Positions 1-5,852 of a stretch of 5,901 bases of DNA are shown here, one piece after another. Numbering within the stretch: position 1 is the first letter of the stretch; every line of letters starts with the position of its first letter. The stretch is taken from NCBI GenBank assembly GCA_045541305.1, contig JAZQIV010000008.1, positions 1 through 5,901 of the forward strand, in the 5' to 3' direction. The notes below the pieces were generated by a model, which was not told the origin of the DNA, did not search any database, and saw only the letters and a program-made list of their open reading frames with translations. The position numbers and the translations under genes are program-made. This stretch comes from RGIG3009 sp045541305 (lineage in GTDB: Bacteria > Bacillota > Clostridia > Oscillospirales > Acutalibacteraceae).

Positions 1-2
1 TG

Positions 3-308
3 AGTTTGGAATGGGATATGAAACTGTTTTGGACTCATTGCGAGGGCATGGTAGCGCTGCTCTTTTGCTACTTGTACCGCCAAGATCCCGTGTACATGGA
101 ATGGTTTATCAAACTCAAAAACTATTGCTTTGAGCACTATAACGACGACCCCTATCCCGAATGGTTCGGGCATCTTCACCGCGACGGCACCCCCATCAAC
201 CACATCAAAGGCAGTGATTGGAAAGGACCGTTCCACAACGTGCGCGCGTTTATGCTCATCACACAGTTGTTAGAAAAATTGGGAAACGGCGAACAGTTTG
301 CCTTTTAA
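3..308 (+). CDS. AGE-family sugar epimerase (N-acylglucosamine 2-epimerase-like), C-terminal fragment
   Basis: This is the last 101 codons of a gene whose 5' part lies outside the window; the frame is open from base 3, and the TTG at 6 and ATG at 18 are internal codons, not starts. The protein matches the C-terminal part of the AGE/renin-binding-protein (alpha/alpha)6-barrel family. It has the segment EWDMKLFWTHCE (family pattern K-x-W-W-x-x-x-E), then DPYPEWFGHLHRDG, then KGSDWKGPFHNVRA, which holds the conserved active-site FH histidine near the end. Family members interconvert GlcNAc/ManNAc, or epimerise or isomerise mannose, glucose or cellobiose in the cytoplasm; they are usually about 390-420 residues. 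The substrate cannot be read from this fragment. The gene converges on rnpB and ends about 170 bp before the shared terminator. Family call is firm; the exact enzyme is open. Confidence 0.87.
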   Translation, partial: SLEWDMKLFWTHCEGMVALLFCYLYRQDPVYMEWFIKLKNYCFEHYNDDPYPEWFGHLHRDGTPINHIKGSDWKGPFHNVRAFMLITQLLEKLGNGEQFAF

Positions 309-344
309 CCGCCCGTAACAGGAAACGCTTTGTGAAATGCCCTT

Positions 345-445
345 ACTACCCCTCAGCTACGGGCGGCAGATTGCCGCCCCTACCATGTTGGTGCAGCTTT
401 GTAGGGGAGGCTATCAGCCTCCCGCCGGGCGCGTATTGCGCCCTT
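345..445. repeat. Triple short-palindrome element (REP-like)
   Basis: Three GC-rich palindromes follow each other, each a 7-8 bp stem around a 3-nt loop. The first is GGGCGGCA, loop GAT, TGCCGCCC (361-379). The second is GGGAGGCT, loop ATC, AGCCTCCC (405-423). The third is GGGCGCG, loop TAT, TGCGCCC with one G-T pair (427-443). In addition CCCCTAC (377-383) is the reverse complement of GTAGGGG (401-407), so the first two units can also pair with each other. No credible ORF covers the stretch. The regular design suggests a dispersed intergenic repeat of the kind common in gut Clostridia, but copy number cannot be seen from one window. It could also act as an mRNA 3' stability structure for the epimerase gene. 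Confidence 0.6.
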
Positions 446-479
446 TGCCGTCCAAAACATCGTGCATACCAATCAACGC

Positions 480-523
480 AAAAAAGCACCGATGACATGA
501 AGTCATCGGTGCTTTTGTTTTTT
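480..523. terminator. Bidirectional intrinsic terminator (rnpB / epimerase gene)
   Basis: A perfect 11-bp GC-rich stem, GCACCGATGAC (486-496) and GTCATCGGTGC (502-512), closes a 5-nt loop; flanking A and T runs extend it to 15 bp. On the minus strand it is followed by six T residues (485-480) and lies 14 nt past the rnpB 3' end, so it terminates rnpB and any clpC read-through. On the plus strand it is followed by TTTTGTTTTTT (513-523) and can end the epimerase transcript. Confidence 0.93.
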
Positions 524-529
524 AAAAAT

Positions 530-865
530 GAGTGAGCCTGTAAGCCGAGTTCTGTCGTGGACAATCATCTATCTCGACTGCATGTTGCCATGCAGCTCCA
601 GCCCCCCGTCGAAGCGCATCGGGCCAATGTATCGCTTCAGTCGGGGTTGCATCGGATAGGGTTTGCAGGGACACACAGTCTCCTGTGTGCCGGTGAGCTC
701 TTACCTCGCCTTTCCACCCTTACCTGCGGCAAGCCGCAGGCGGTATATCTCTGTTGCACTTTCCCTAAGGTCACCCTCGGCGGCCGTTAGCCGTTATCCT
801 GCCCTGTGATGCTCGGACTTTCCTCACACACACGCAGCGTGCATGCGCGACTGTCCGGCTCACTC
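530..865 (-). ncRNA. rnpB: RNase P RNA, bacterial type A
   Basis: This is the catalytic RNA of ribonuclease P, which removes 5' leaders from tRNA precursors together with the protein RnpA (not in this window). Read on the minus strand, P1 is a perfect 9-bp pairing of GAGTGAGCC (865-857) with GGCTCACTC (538-530). The conserved core GAGGAAAGTCCGAGC near the 5' side and ACAGAACTCGGCTTA near the 3' end form P4. Other universal blocks include GGGCAGG, GTGCAACAGAGA and GGTAAGAGCTCACC. P2 (GGACAGTC with GATTGTCC), P3, a very short P12 (CCTGCGG/CCGCAGG) and P18 with a GCAA tetraloop are visible. P15-P17 are present, which indicates type A, unlike the type B RNA of Bacillus. At about 336 nt it is on the compact side. 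The 5' end is placed at the purine 8 nt after the -10 box; the 3' end is set by P1. It begins 10 nt after the clpC stop. Confidence 0.96.
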
Positions 866-872
866 AACCGCT

Positions 873-901
873 ATTTTAGTCCAAATCCGTCGGTTTGTCA
901 A
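873..901 (-). promoter_or_regulatory. Sigma-A promoter of rnpB, inside the clpC 3' end
   Basis: On the minus strand a perfect -35 TTGACA (901-896) is followed by exactly 17 bp and a -10 TAAAAT (878-873). The predicted start, about 8 nt after the -10, falls on the G at 865, which is the first base of the P1 helix of rnpB. The -35 and spacer are the codons for the last ClpC residues (V-D-K-P-T-D-L-D), and the first three bases of the -10 are the clpC TAA stop codon. Activity is inferred from the consensus match and from the fit with the RNA 5' end. Confidence 0.88.
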
Positions 902-3344
902 CGTCCGATTTGAAAACAAACGTGCCGTTTTCCGCGGTGACCGTCACGGTCTGCCCCGCTTTGAATTCGCCCTCCAGCAGTTTTTCCGCCAACAGGTCCT
1001 CCACCTGCGATTGAATGGCGCGGCGCAGCGGTCGTGCGCCATACACGGGATCAAAGCCCACCTTTGCCAGCTCGGCAATGGCTTCATCGGTGACGGTAAG
1101 CGAAATCTCCAGCTCACGCACGCGGCGGTCAAGCGAGCTGATCATGCGGCGCGCAATATCGCGGATATTCTCCTCCGTCAGCTGATGGAACACAATGGTA
1201 TCGTCCACACGGTTTAAAAATTCCGGACGGAACGTTTTTTTCAGTTCATTCAGCACGTTTTCACGGTTGCGGCGATTGGTTTCCTCCGCGTCACCCTGCT
1301 CACCGCCGCCAAAGCCAAAGCTATGCTTTTCGGTGATGAGTCGCGCACCCACGTTAGACGTCATGATAATCACGGTGTTTTTGAAATCCACACGCCGTCC
1401 CTGCGAATCGGTCAGAATGCCGTCCTCCAGAATCTGCAGCAGCATGTTAAACACGTCGGGGTGCGCTTTTTCGATCTCGTCAAACAGCACCACCGTGTAC
1501 GGCTTGCGGCGGATCTTTTCGGTCAGCTGACCGCCCTCGTCGTACCCCACGTAGCCGGGAGGCGAGCCCACCAGGCGCGATACCGTGTGCTTTTCCATAT
1601 ATTCGGACATATCCAAACGGATCATGGCGTTTTCGTCGCCGAACATGGCCTCCGCCAACGCCTTGCACAGCTCGGTTTTGCCCACACCCGTGGGTCCCAG
1701 GAAGATAAACGAACCGATCGGGCGGCGCGGGTCTTTCAGCCCTACGCGACCGCGACGAATCGCTTTTGCCACGGCGGTGACCGCTTCCTCCTGACCCACA
1801 ATGCGCTCGTGCAGCACGTCCTCCAGACGCAGCAACCGTTTGCTTTCCGCTTCGGTCAGCTGCACCACCGGCACACCCGTCCAGCTGGATACGATCTGCG
1901 CAATATCCTCCGCCGTCACCTCGTTGGTGGCCGAGGCATTTTGCTCCTGCCAACGGTTGCGCTCGGCCTCCAGCTGTTCTTTGATCTTCTTTTCCTCGTC
2001 ACGCAGCTGCGCGGCGCGTTCGAAATCCTGCTCATTCACAGCGGCTTCCTTTTCCGCCGCCAACCGCTTGACCTCTTCTTCCAGCTGCCGCACGTCGGTG
2101 GGCGCCGTGAAGGCACGCAACCGCACGCGGGACGCCGCTTCGTCGATTAAGTCGATCGCTTTATCCGGCAGATACCGATCCGCAATATACCGCGTAGATA
2201 ACTGCACCGATGCCACCAGGGCTTCATCCGTGATGCGCACCTTGTGATGCGCCTCGTACTTATCGCGCAATCCACGTAAAATCTCAATGGTTTCCTCGTT
2301 GGACGGCTCACCCACCGTGATGGGCTGGAACCGCCGCTCCAGCGCGGCATCCTTTTCAATATATTTGCGGTATTCCTCCAGCGTGGTCGCACCGATCACC
2401 TGAATCTCACCGCGCGCCAGCGACGGCTTTAAGATATTCGCGGCATCCACCGCGCCCTCCGCCGCACCCGCACCGATGATGGTGTGGATCTCGTCGATAA
2501 ACAGCACCACGTCCTTGGATTTTGCTACCTCTTCCAGCGCGTTTTTGATGCGCTCTTCAAAGTCGCCGCGGTATTTTGTGCCTGCCACCATGCCGGTCAG
2601 GTCCAAGGTGACCACGCGTTTGCCGCGCAGTGTTTCGGGCACTTCCTCCGCCACAATGCGCTGTGCCAAGCCCTCGGCAACAGCGGTTTTACCCACACCG
2701 GGTTCACCGATTAAACAGGGGTTGTTTTTGGTGCGGCGGGATAAAATCTGCACCACACGCTGAATCTCCTCGGCACGGCCGATTACGGGATCCAGACGTC
2801 CCTCCCGTGCCATCGCGGTAAGATCACGGCCGAACTGGTCGAGTGTGGGGGTTTTGCCTTTGCCGCCGGCTGCTTTGGCGCTGCCGCCTTTGCCCTGCGG
2901 CATCGCGCTGCTCATCGCACCGCCCAGCTCGTCAATCAGTTCATCCGTGCGCAGTCCGAACGTGCCAAGCAAGCGCACGGCAACCCCGCTCGCATCGCGC
3001 AGGATCGCCAACAGGATATGCTCGGTTCCCACGTAGCCCTGCCCTGCCGATAAGGCCTCCGCCACCGCCTGCTCCATGGCTTTTTTGGTGCGCGGGGTAA
3101 AATCCTCGGGCGTCAAACGCGTGGGCTGCCCCACGGTTTCACTTTCCATAATTTTTTCGCGGTACTGCTCAGCGGTGATACCGTGGGCCGCCAGCACCGT
3201 ACCAGCCACACCCGTCCCCTCTTGCAGTAAACCCAGCACCACGTGCTCGGTCCCGATATACGTGTGACCGATACGCTGTGCCGCTTCAATCGCCAGGTTC
3301 AACGCGGCGTTTGCCTTTTCCGTAAATCCCTTAAAGCGATACAT
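876..3344 (-). CDS. clpC: ATP-dependent Clp protease ATP-binding subunit ClpC (Hsp100 unfoldase)
   Basis: A full-length 822-residue AAA+ unfoldase, normal for ClpC. It unfolds damaged or phospho-arginine-marked cytosolic proteins and feeds them to ClpP. Domain order: two Clp-N repeats (about 1-145), a Gly/Lys-rich linker (about 148-165), AAA1 with Walker A GEPGVGKT (213-220), pore loop KYRG (257-260), Walker B VLFIDE (280-285) and arginine fingers RR (337-338). Next comes the middle coiled-coil with one UVR motif (about 415-465). AAA2 has Walker A GPTGVGKT (550-557), pore loop GYVG (597-600), Walker B VVLFDE (618-623), the ClpP-binding loop with FGF (676-678) in place of the usual [LIV]GF, and sensor-2 GAR (769-771). 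There is no N-terminal zinc finger, which argues against ClpE. The ATG lies 3 nt after the mcsB stop; its ribosome binding site AAAGGAG (3359-3353) is inside the last mcsB codons. It is the last gene of the CtsR operon, with no terminator before rnpB. Confidence 0.98.
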   Translation of the reverse strand: MYRFKGFTEKANAALNLAIEAAQRIGHTYIGTEHVVLGLLQEGTGVAGTVLAAHGITAEQYREKIMESETVGQPTRLTPEDFTPRTKKAMEQAVAEALSAGQGYVGTEHILLAILRDASGVAVRLLGTFGLRTDELIDELGGAMSSAMPQGKGGSAKAAGGKGKTPTLDQFGRDLTAMAREGRLDPVIGRAEEIQRVVQILSRRTKNNPCLIGEPGVGKTAVAEGLAQRIVAEEVPETLRGKRVVTLDLTGMVAGTKYRGDFEERIKNALEEVAKSKDVVLFIDEIHTIIGAGAAEGAVDAANILKPSLARGEIQVIGATTLEEYRKYIEKDAALERRFQPITVGEPSNEETIEILRGLRDKYEAHHKVRITDEALVASVQLSTRYIADRYLPDKAIDLIDEAASRVRLRAFTAPTDVRQLEEEVKRLAAEKEAAVNEQDFERAAQLRDEEKKIKEQLEAERNRWQEQNASATNEVTAEDIAQIVSSWTGVPVVQLTEAESKRLLRLEDVLHERIVGQEEAVTAVAKAIRRGRVGLKDPRRPIGSFIFLGPTGVGKTELCKALAEAMFGDENAMIRLDMSEYMEKHTVSRLVGSPPGYVGYDEGGQLTEKIRRKPYTVVLFDEIEKAHPDVFNMLLQILEDGILTDSQGRRVDFKNTVIIMTSNVGARLITEKHSFGFGGGEQGDAEETNRRNRENVLNELKKTFRPEFLNRVDDTIVFHQLTEENIRDIARRMISSLDRRVRELEISLTVTDEAIAELAKVGFDPVYGARPLRRAIQSQVEDLLAEKLLEGEFKAGQTVTVTAENGTFVFKSDVDKPTDLD

Positions 3345-3347
3345 GCG

Positions 3348-4370
3348 TCATTCTCCTTTCGTAAGGCGGTCGCGCACCAACGCAGCACGGCGTGCATCAC
3401 GTTCGGCGGGTTCCAGCTTGCACCCTGCCTGACGCATCAACGCCGCCGGTTGAGCCTCCACCATCAAGCTACTGATACAGTTTAGGTCAACTGCATCCAA
3501 AACATTCATCGACACGCCCATTCGCACGTGCGAAATGAGCGACATAAATTCTTTGGCGGTGAGCAGCCGCGCATTTTGCAAAATCCCGAGCGAGCGATAC
3601 ATGCGGTCCTCCAGCGTGGGCGACTGGCGCAGCTGCTCGCGGTATTGCCGCTCCTCTTTGATGATCTGCGCCACAATGCTCTTCAAATTTTCAATGGCCT
3701 CCTGCTCGGTGATACCCAAGGTCACCTGGTTGGACAACTGGTACATCGCTCCCTCGGAGCGGCTGCCCTCCCCGTACATGCCGCGGATGGTCAGCCCCAG
3801 CTTGGAAACAGTGTTGGCCAATTGCTGGATCACACCCTTTTCCTGCAACGCAGGCAGATGCAGCATCACGGAAGCGCGCATGCCCGTGCCCAGGTTGGTG
3901 GGACATTGCGTGAGGTAGCCCAGCCGATCGTCAAACGCAAAATGCAGGCGGGAATCCAAAAAATCATCCCAGCAGTTCGCCGCGCGGAACGCTTCGTCCA
4001 GCGCCGAGCCCGCGCACATCGCCTGAATACGCACGTGATCCTCTTCGTTTATCATCACGCTCACGCTTTCATCGGGCGATAACAACAGCGCCGTTCCCTC
4101 GGTGTGCGATGCAAACGGTGGGCTGATCAAATGCCGCTCTACCATCGACAACGCTTCCCATTCGGATAACTCCGTCATGCGGATGCATTGGAACGCACCC
4201 GTGCCATCCTGCGGGAACGCCTCAAAAATTTGGCGAATGACCTCTTCCCGCTGTTCCATGGTCATGCCGGCGGGAAACGGCATGTGGTTCAAGTTTCGTG
4301 CCAAGCGGATGCGGGTGCTCACCACAACATCGCCGTCGGCACCGCTTTGCTGATACCATTTGTTCGTCAT
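3348..4370 (-). CDS. mcsB: Protein-arginine kinase McsB
   Basis: A 340-residue bacterial member of the phosphagen-kinase fold. In Bacillus-type systems McsB uses ATP to phosphorylate arginines on CtsR and on misfolded proteins; phospho-arginine then serves as the degradation tag read by ClpC-ClpP. Visible signatures are STRIRLARN (18-26, nucleotide/phosphate-binding arginines), NEEDH (108-112, conserved acidic catalytic segment), CPTN with the conserved Cys156, and the EGSRSEGAMYQLSNQ region (201-215). The C-terminal RDARRA (324-329) fits the RDxxRA motif of the allosteric phospho-arginine pocket known from Geobacillus McsB, so the self-regulating site appears intact. Its ATG overlaps the mcsA stop in an ATGA, and a GGAGGGG-like ribosome binding site lies upstream within mcsA. 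Nothing suggests loss of activity. Confidence 0.97.
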   Translation of the reverse strand: MTNKWYQQSGADGDVVVSTRIRLARNLNHMPFPAGMTMEQREEVIRQIFEAFPQDGTGAFQCIRMTELSEWEALSMVERHLISPPFASHTEGTALLLSPDESVSVMINEEDHVRIQAMCAGSALDEAFRAANCWDDFLDSRLHFAFDDRLGYLTQCPTNLGTGMRASVMLHLPALQEKGVIQQLANTVSKLGLTIRGMYGEGSRSEGAMYQLSNQVTLGITEQEAIENLKSIVAQIIKEERQYREQLRQSPTLEDRMYRSLGILQNARLLTAKEFMSLISHVRMGVSMNVLDAVDLNCISSLMVEAQPAALMRQAGCKLEPAERDARRAALVRDRLTKGE

Positions 4371-4864
4371 GACGGGTTCCCCTCCTCCAGCTCACGAATA
4401 CGGTCGCGCAGCGCGGCGCATTGCTCGTATTCCTGGTTTTGAATGTGCTGTGCCAGCTGCTCGCGCAGCGCCTTAAGCTCGTGATCCTTTTTCACCGATT
4501 CCTCGGCCTTTTCCGCCACCTTGCCGGTGTGCTGCGTTTTACCGTGAATGCGCTGAATGGACGGCAGCAGCCGATCGTAAAACGTGCGGTAGCAGGTGGG
4601 GCACCCCGGCCTGCCGAGATCCGCAATTTCCTTAAAGCTGCGGCCACAATCCTCGCACCGCACGGTATCCTGCGGCGAAAGCTTAGCGGGTTCCGCAAAC
4701 AGCGAGCCCCAAAAATCGTTGAGATCAAAGCCCGTCATGCTCACAGCCCCGATCCCCTGCTCCGCCGCGCAGTGGGCACACAGATTCCATTCGGTGGTTT
4801 TGCCGTTAACGGTTTTCTTAATATGCGTAGTCGCCGGGTATTTCCCGCAATGATCGCAATACAT
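4367..4864 (-). CDS. mcsA: McsA, zinc-binding activator of the McsB arginine kinase
   Basis: A 165-residue UvrB/UvrC-motif protein. The N-terminal half carries four CxxC pairs (C3/C6, C29/C32, C70/C73, C88/C91), fitting two zinc-binding modules; the C-terminal part (about 130-163) is a charged coiled-coil UVR helix pair (ELKALREQLAQ... CAALRDRIREL). In the family McsA binds and activates McsB and helps link it to ClpC and CtsR; the zinc thiols are associated with sensing of metal and thiol stress. A perfect AAGGAGG (4878-4872) sits 7 nt before the ATG and overlaps the ctsR stop codon, 12 nt separating the two genes. The stop overlaps the mcsB ATG by 4 nt, indicating translational coupling. 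Confidence 0.95.
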   Translation of the reverse strand: MYCDHCGKYPATTHIKKTVNGKTTEWNLCAHCAAEQGIGAVSMTGFDLNDFWGSLFAEPAKLSPQDTVRCEDCGRSFKEIADLGRPGCPTCYRTFYDRLLPSIQRIHGKTQHTGKVAEKAEESVKKDHELKALREQLAQHIQNQEYEQCAALRDRIRELEEGNPS

Positions 4865-4876
4865 ATCATTTCCTCC

Positions 4877-5332
4877 TTATACGTAAGCTGCCAGCATGTG
4901 CTTGAGCAGCGATGCGCGCACGCGGTCGCGCATTTCCACCGGCACGTCGCGCAGCGTGCGGTCGGACAACGCCGCCGCCATCACGGCTGCTGCCGATTGA
5001 CTCACAAACCCTTGATACACCATGCTTTGCAAAATCGCCTCCGCCGCTGCGGGAACCAATTCGCTTTCAATCGCGTTGACAATGTGCATCAGCGGTGTAG
5101 CGGTCTGCTGGGGTGTCACACGGCGCACACGGATATATCCGCCGCCGCCGCGTCGGCTTTCCACCACGTACCCCTGCTGCGGCGTAAATCGCGACGTCAG
5201 CACGTAGGTGATCTGACTCGGCACACAGCCCAGCTCCTCGGCGAGCTCGTTTCGCCGCAGCTCCGCGGCACCGTTTTCCGCGCTCTCCATCATGTGAAGA
5301 ATATACGCGGTGATCTCATCGCTGATTCGCAT
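4877..5332 (-). CDS. ctsR: CtsR, class III heat-shock transcriptional repressor
   Basis: A 151-residue dimeric repressor, typical length for CtsR. Residues about 1-70 form the winged helix-turn-helix (recognition region about NELAEELGCVPSQITYVLTSRF, 28-49). The wing carries the tetraglycine RGGGGYIRVRR (61-71); in Bacillus and Geobacillus this glycine-rich wing is the intrinsic heat sensor and DNA minor-groove contact. The C-terminal helical domain (about 78-151) mediates dimerisation and recognition by the Clp/McsB machinery. It is the first gene of the operon and should repress it by binding the AGTCAAA boxes just upstream. The start is the ATG at 5332, preceded by GAGGAAG (5344-5338) at 5 nt spacing; the predicted mRNA leader is only about 20 nt. 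Confidence 0.97.
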   Translation of the reverse strand: MRISDEITAYILHMMESAENGAAELRRNELAEELGCVPSQITYVLTSRFTPQQGYVVESRRGGGGYIRVRRVTPQQTATPLMHIVNAIESELVPAAAEAILQSMVYQGFVSQSAAAVMAAALSDRTLRDVPVEMRDRVRASLLKHMLAAYV

Positions 5333-5359
5333 ACTCTCTTCCTCGCTTTCTTTGGCTTG

Positions 5360-5388
5360 AGTATACCGAGAAAGTCAAAGAAAGTCAA
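5360..5388 (-). promoter_or_regulatory. Sigma-A promoter of the ctsR-mcsA-mcsB-clpC operon
   Basis: On the minus strand -35 TTGACT (5388-5383), exactly 17 bp, -10 TATACT (5365-5360), each one mismatch from consensus. The -35 hexamer is itself part of a CtsR heptad and a further heptad lies in the spacer, so repressor and RNA polymerase must exclude each other. The start is expected near 5353. Confidence 0.9.
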
Positions 5389-5389
5389 A
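5373..5389 (+). promoter_or_regulatory. CtsR operator box 1 (promoter-proximal)
   Basis: A perfect match to the known CtsR consensus RGTCAAA-NAN-RGTCAAA: AGTCAAA (5373-5379), GAA, AGTCAAA (5383-5389). The second heptad contains the -35 of the operon promoter and the first lies in the -35/-10 spacer. Binding here would block polymerase directly. Confidence 0.93.
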
Positions 5390-5405
5390 GTCAAAGAAAG
5401 TCAAA
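5389..5405 (+). promoter_or_regulatory. CtsR operator box 2 (upstream)
   Basis: A second perfect consensus box: AGTCAAA (5389-5395), GAA, AGTCAAA (5399-5405). It shares the single base A5389 with box 1, so the two 17-bp sites are offset by 16 bp. It covers the -35 upstream edge and is suited to side-by-side binding of a second CtsR dimer. Confidence 0.9.
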
Positions 5406-5488
5406 TTAAAGCCGTGGAGTTCAAATTTTATGCGATTATCTTCGTTTTTCTCGCGTTTTCTCTTAAAATCAAGGTTTTTGAAAATTTT

Positions 5489-5517
5489 TTCACCACGCGC
5501 GTGTCCCCGCATAGTAT
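5489..5517 (+). promoter_or_regulatory. Candidate promoter for the Cys-rich gene pair
   Basis: CATAGTAT (5510-5517) lies 55 bp before the first Cys-rich ATG. It fits the CATAnnnT -10 of mother-cell sporulation sigma factors; an AC at 5492-5493, 16 bp upstream, would serve as the minimal SigK -35. The same bases also give a weak SigA reading: TTCACC (5489-5494), 17 bp, TAGTAT (5512-5517), 4 of 6 matches each. The sequence alone does not decide between them. The upstream stretch 5406-5490 is A/T-rich without further sites I can name. Confidence 0.4.
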
Positions 5518-5527
5518 GAGAGTGACA

Positions 5528-5541
5528 GCAGGTTTTCCTGC
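5528..5541 (+). other. Small hairpin in the leader of the Cys-rich genes
   Basis: GCAGG (5528-5532), loop TTTT, CCTGC (5537-5541) form a 5-bp stem just before the ribosome binding site region. It has no following T-run, so it is not a terminator; it might stabilise the mRNA 5' end. It may also be chance. Confidence 0.3.
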
Positions 5542-5572
5542 GGTTTAACACCAGAAAGGAGGAACCCCGAAT

Positions 5573-5722
5573 ATGTGTCTGCGTAATCTCTTCTGCGGCG
5601 AGGCGAACTGCTCGTGGCTGTTGTTCATCATCGTGATCCTGTTGCTCATCGACAATAACGATTGCGGTTGTGACAACGGTTGCTATCAGACCCGCAACAA
5701 CGGCTGTGGCTGCGGCTGTTAA
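5573..5722 (+). CDS. Small cysteine-rich membrane-anchored protein, copy 1 (49 aa)
   Basis: A 49-residue ORF preceded by AAAGGAGG (5555-5562), 10 nt before the ATG, a strong ribosome binding site. It has three parts: a short N-terminus MCLRNLFCGEANC, a hydrophobic run WLLFIIVILLLI (15-26, short for a full membrane span), and a tail rich in Cys, Gly and Asn with C31, C33, C37, C45, C47 and C49; nine of 49 residues are cysteine. It resembles the tiny Cys-rich proteins of Clostridia often labelled 'chorion class high-cysteine protein', a name that carries no functional meaning. Function is unknown; a spore-coat, membrane or metal/thiol role is conceivable. It is divergent from ctsR and is followed 28 nt later by a paralogue, which supports it being a real gene. 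Confidence 0.82.
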   Translation: MCLRNLFCGEANCSWLLFIIVILLLIDNNDCGCDNGCYQTRNNGCGCGC

Positions 5723-5852
5723 CTTGTAACTGAAGAAAGGAGAGCTTTCCATGTGTCTGCGTAACTTATTTAGCGGCGACGTGAACTGCACGTGGCTTCT
5801 GTTCATCATCGTGATCCTGTTGCTCATCGACAACAGCGATTGCGGTTGCGAC
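5573..5852 (+). repeat. Tandem gene duplication (Cys-rich pair)
   Basis: Positions 5573-5674 and 5751-5852 align without gaps over 34 codons with 89 of 102 bases identical by hand count, including an unbroken identical run over the hydrophobic core. The tails differ in length and the ribosome binding regions differ in detail, so the copies are not a very fresh duplication or an assembly artefact. Confidence 0.85.

Noticed and set aside
218..790. Open frames over 218-535, 346-564 and 557-790
   Set aside because: They run through the palindrome element, the terminator and the rnpB RNA structure, and look like no protein family.
530..866. GAGTGAGC and GCTCACTC sequences resembling halves of a CIRCE (HrcA) element
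   Set aside because: They are the two arms of the RNase P P1 helix, over 300 bp apart; CIRCE has 9-bp arms separated by 9 bp.
1323..2150. A 275-codon plus-strand open frame inside clpC
   Set aside because: Shadow of the clpC reading frame; no recognisable domain and no convincing ribosome binding site.
5341..5357. A further CtsR-like site in the opposite orientation (AGCCAAA, GAA, AGCGAGG on the minus strand)
   Set aside because: The first half has 6 of 7 matches but the second only 3 of 7; it overlaps the ctsR ribosome binding site, so the similarity is probably chance.
5406..5490. A second minus-strand promoter upstream of the CtsR boxes (CATAAAAT, GATAAT)
   Set aside because: -10-like A/T-rich words occur but none has a -35 at 16-18 bp; the stretch is simply A/T-rich.
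4421..5548. A 375-codon plus-strand open frame across mcsA, ctsR and the control region
   Set aside because: It is antisense to well-conserved genes, resembles no family, has low-complexity His/Arg/Leu composition typical of a GC-rich shadow frame, and runs through the CtsR operators.
5375..5833. A 152-codon minus-strand open frame opposite the Cys-rich genes
   Set aside because: Its sequence contains a translated copy of the tandem duplication in an antisense frame and passes through the CtsR boxes; the plus-strand genes have ribosome binding sites and a coherent protein design.
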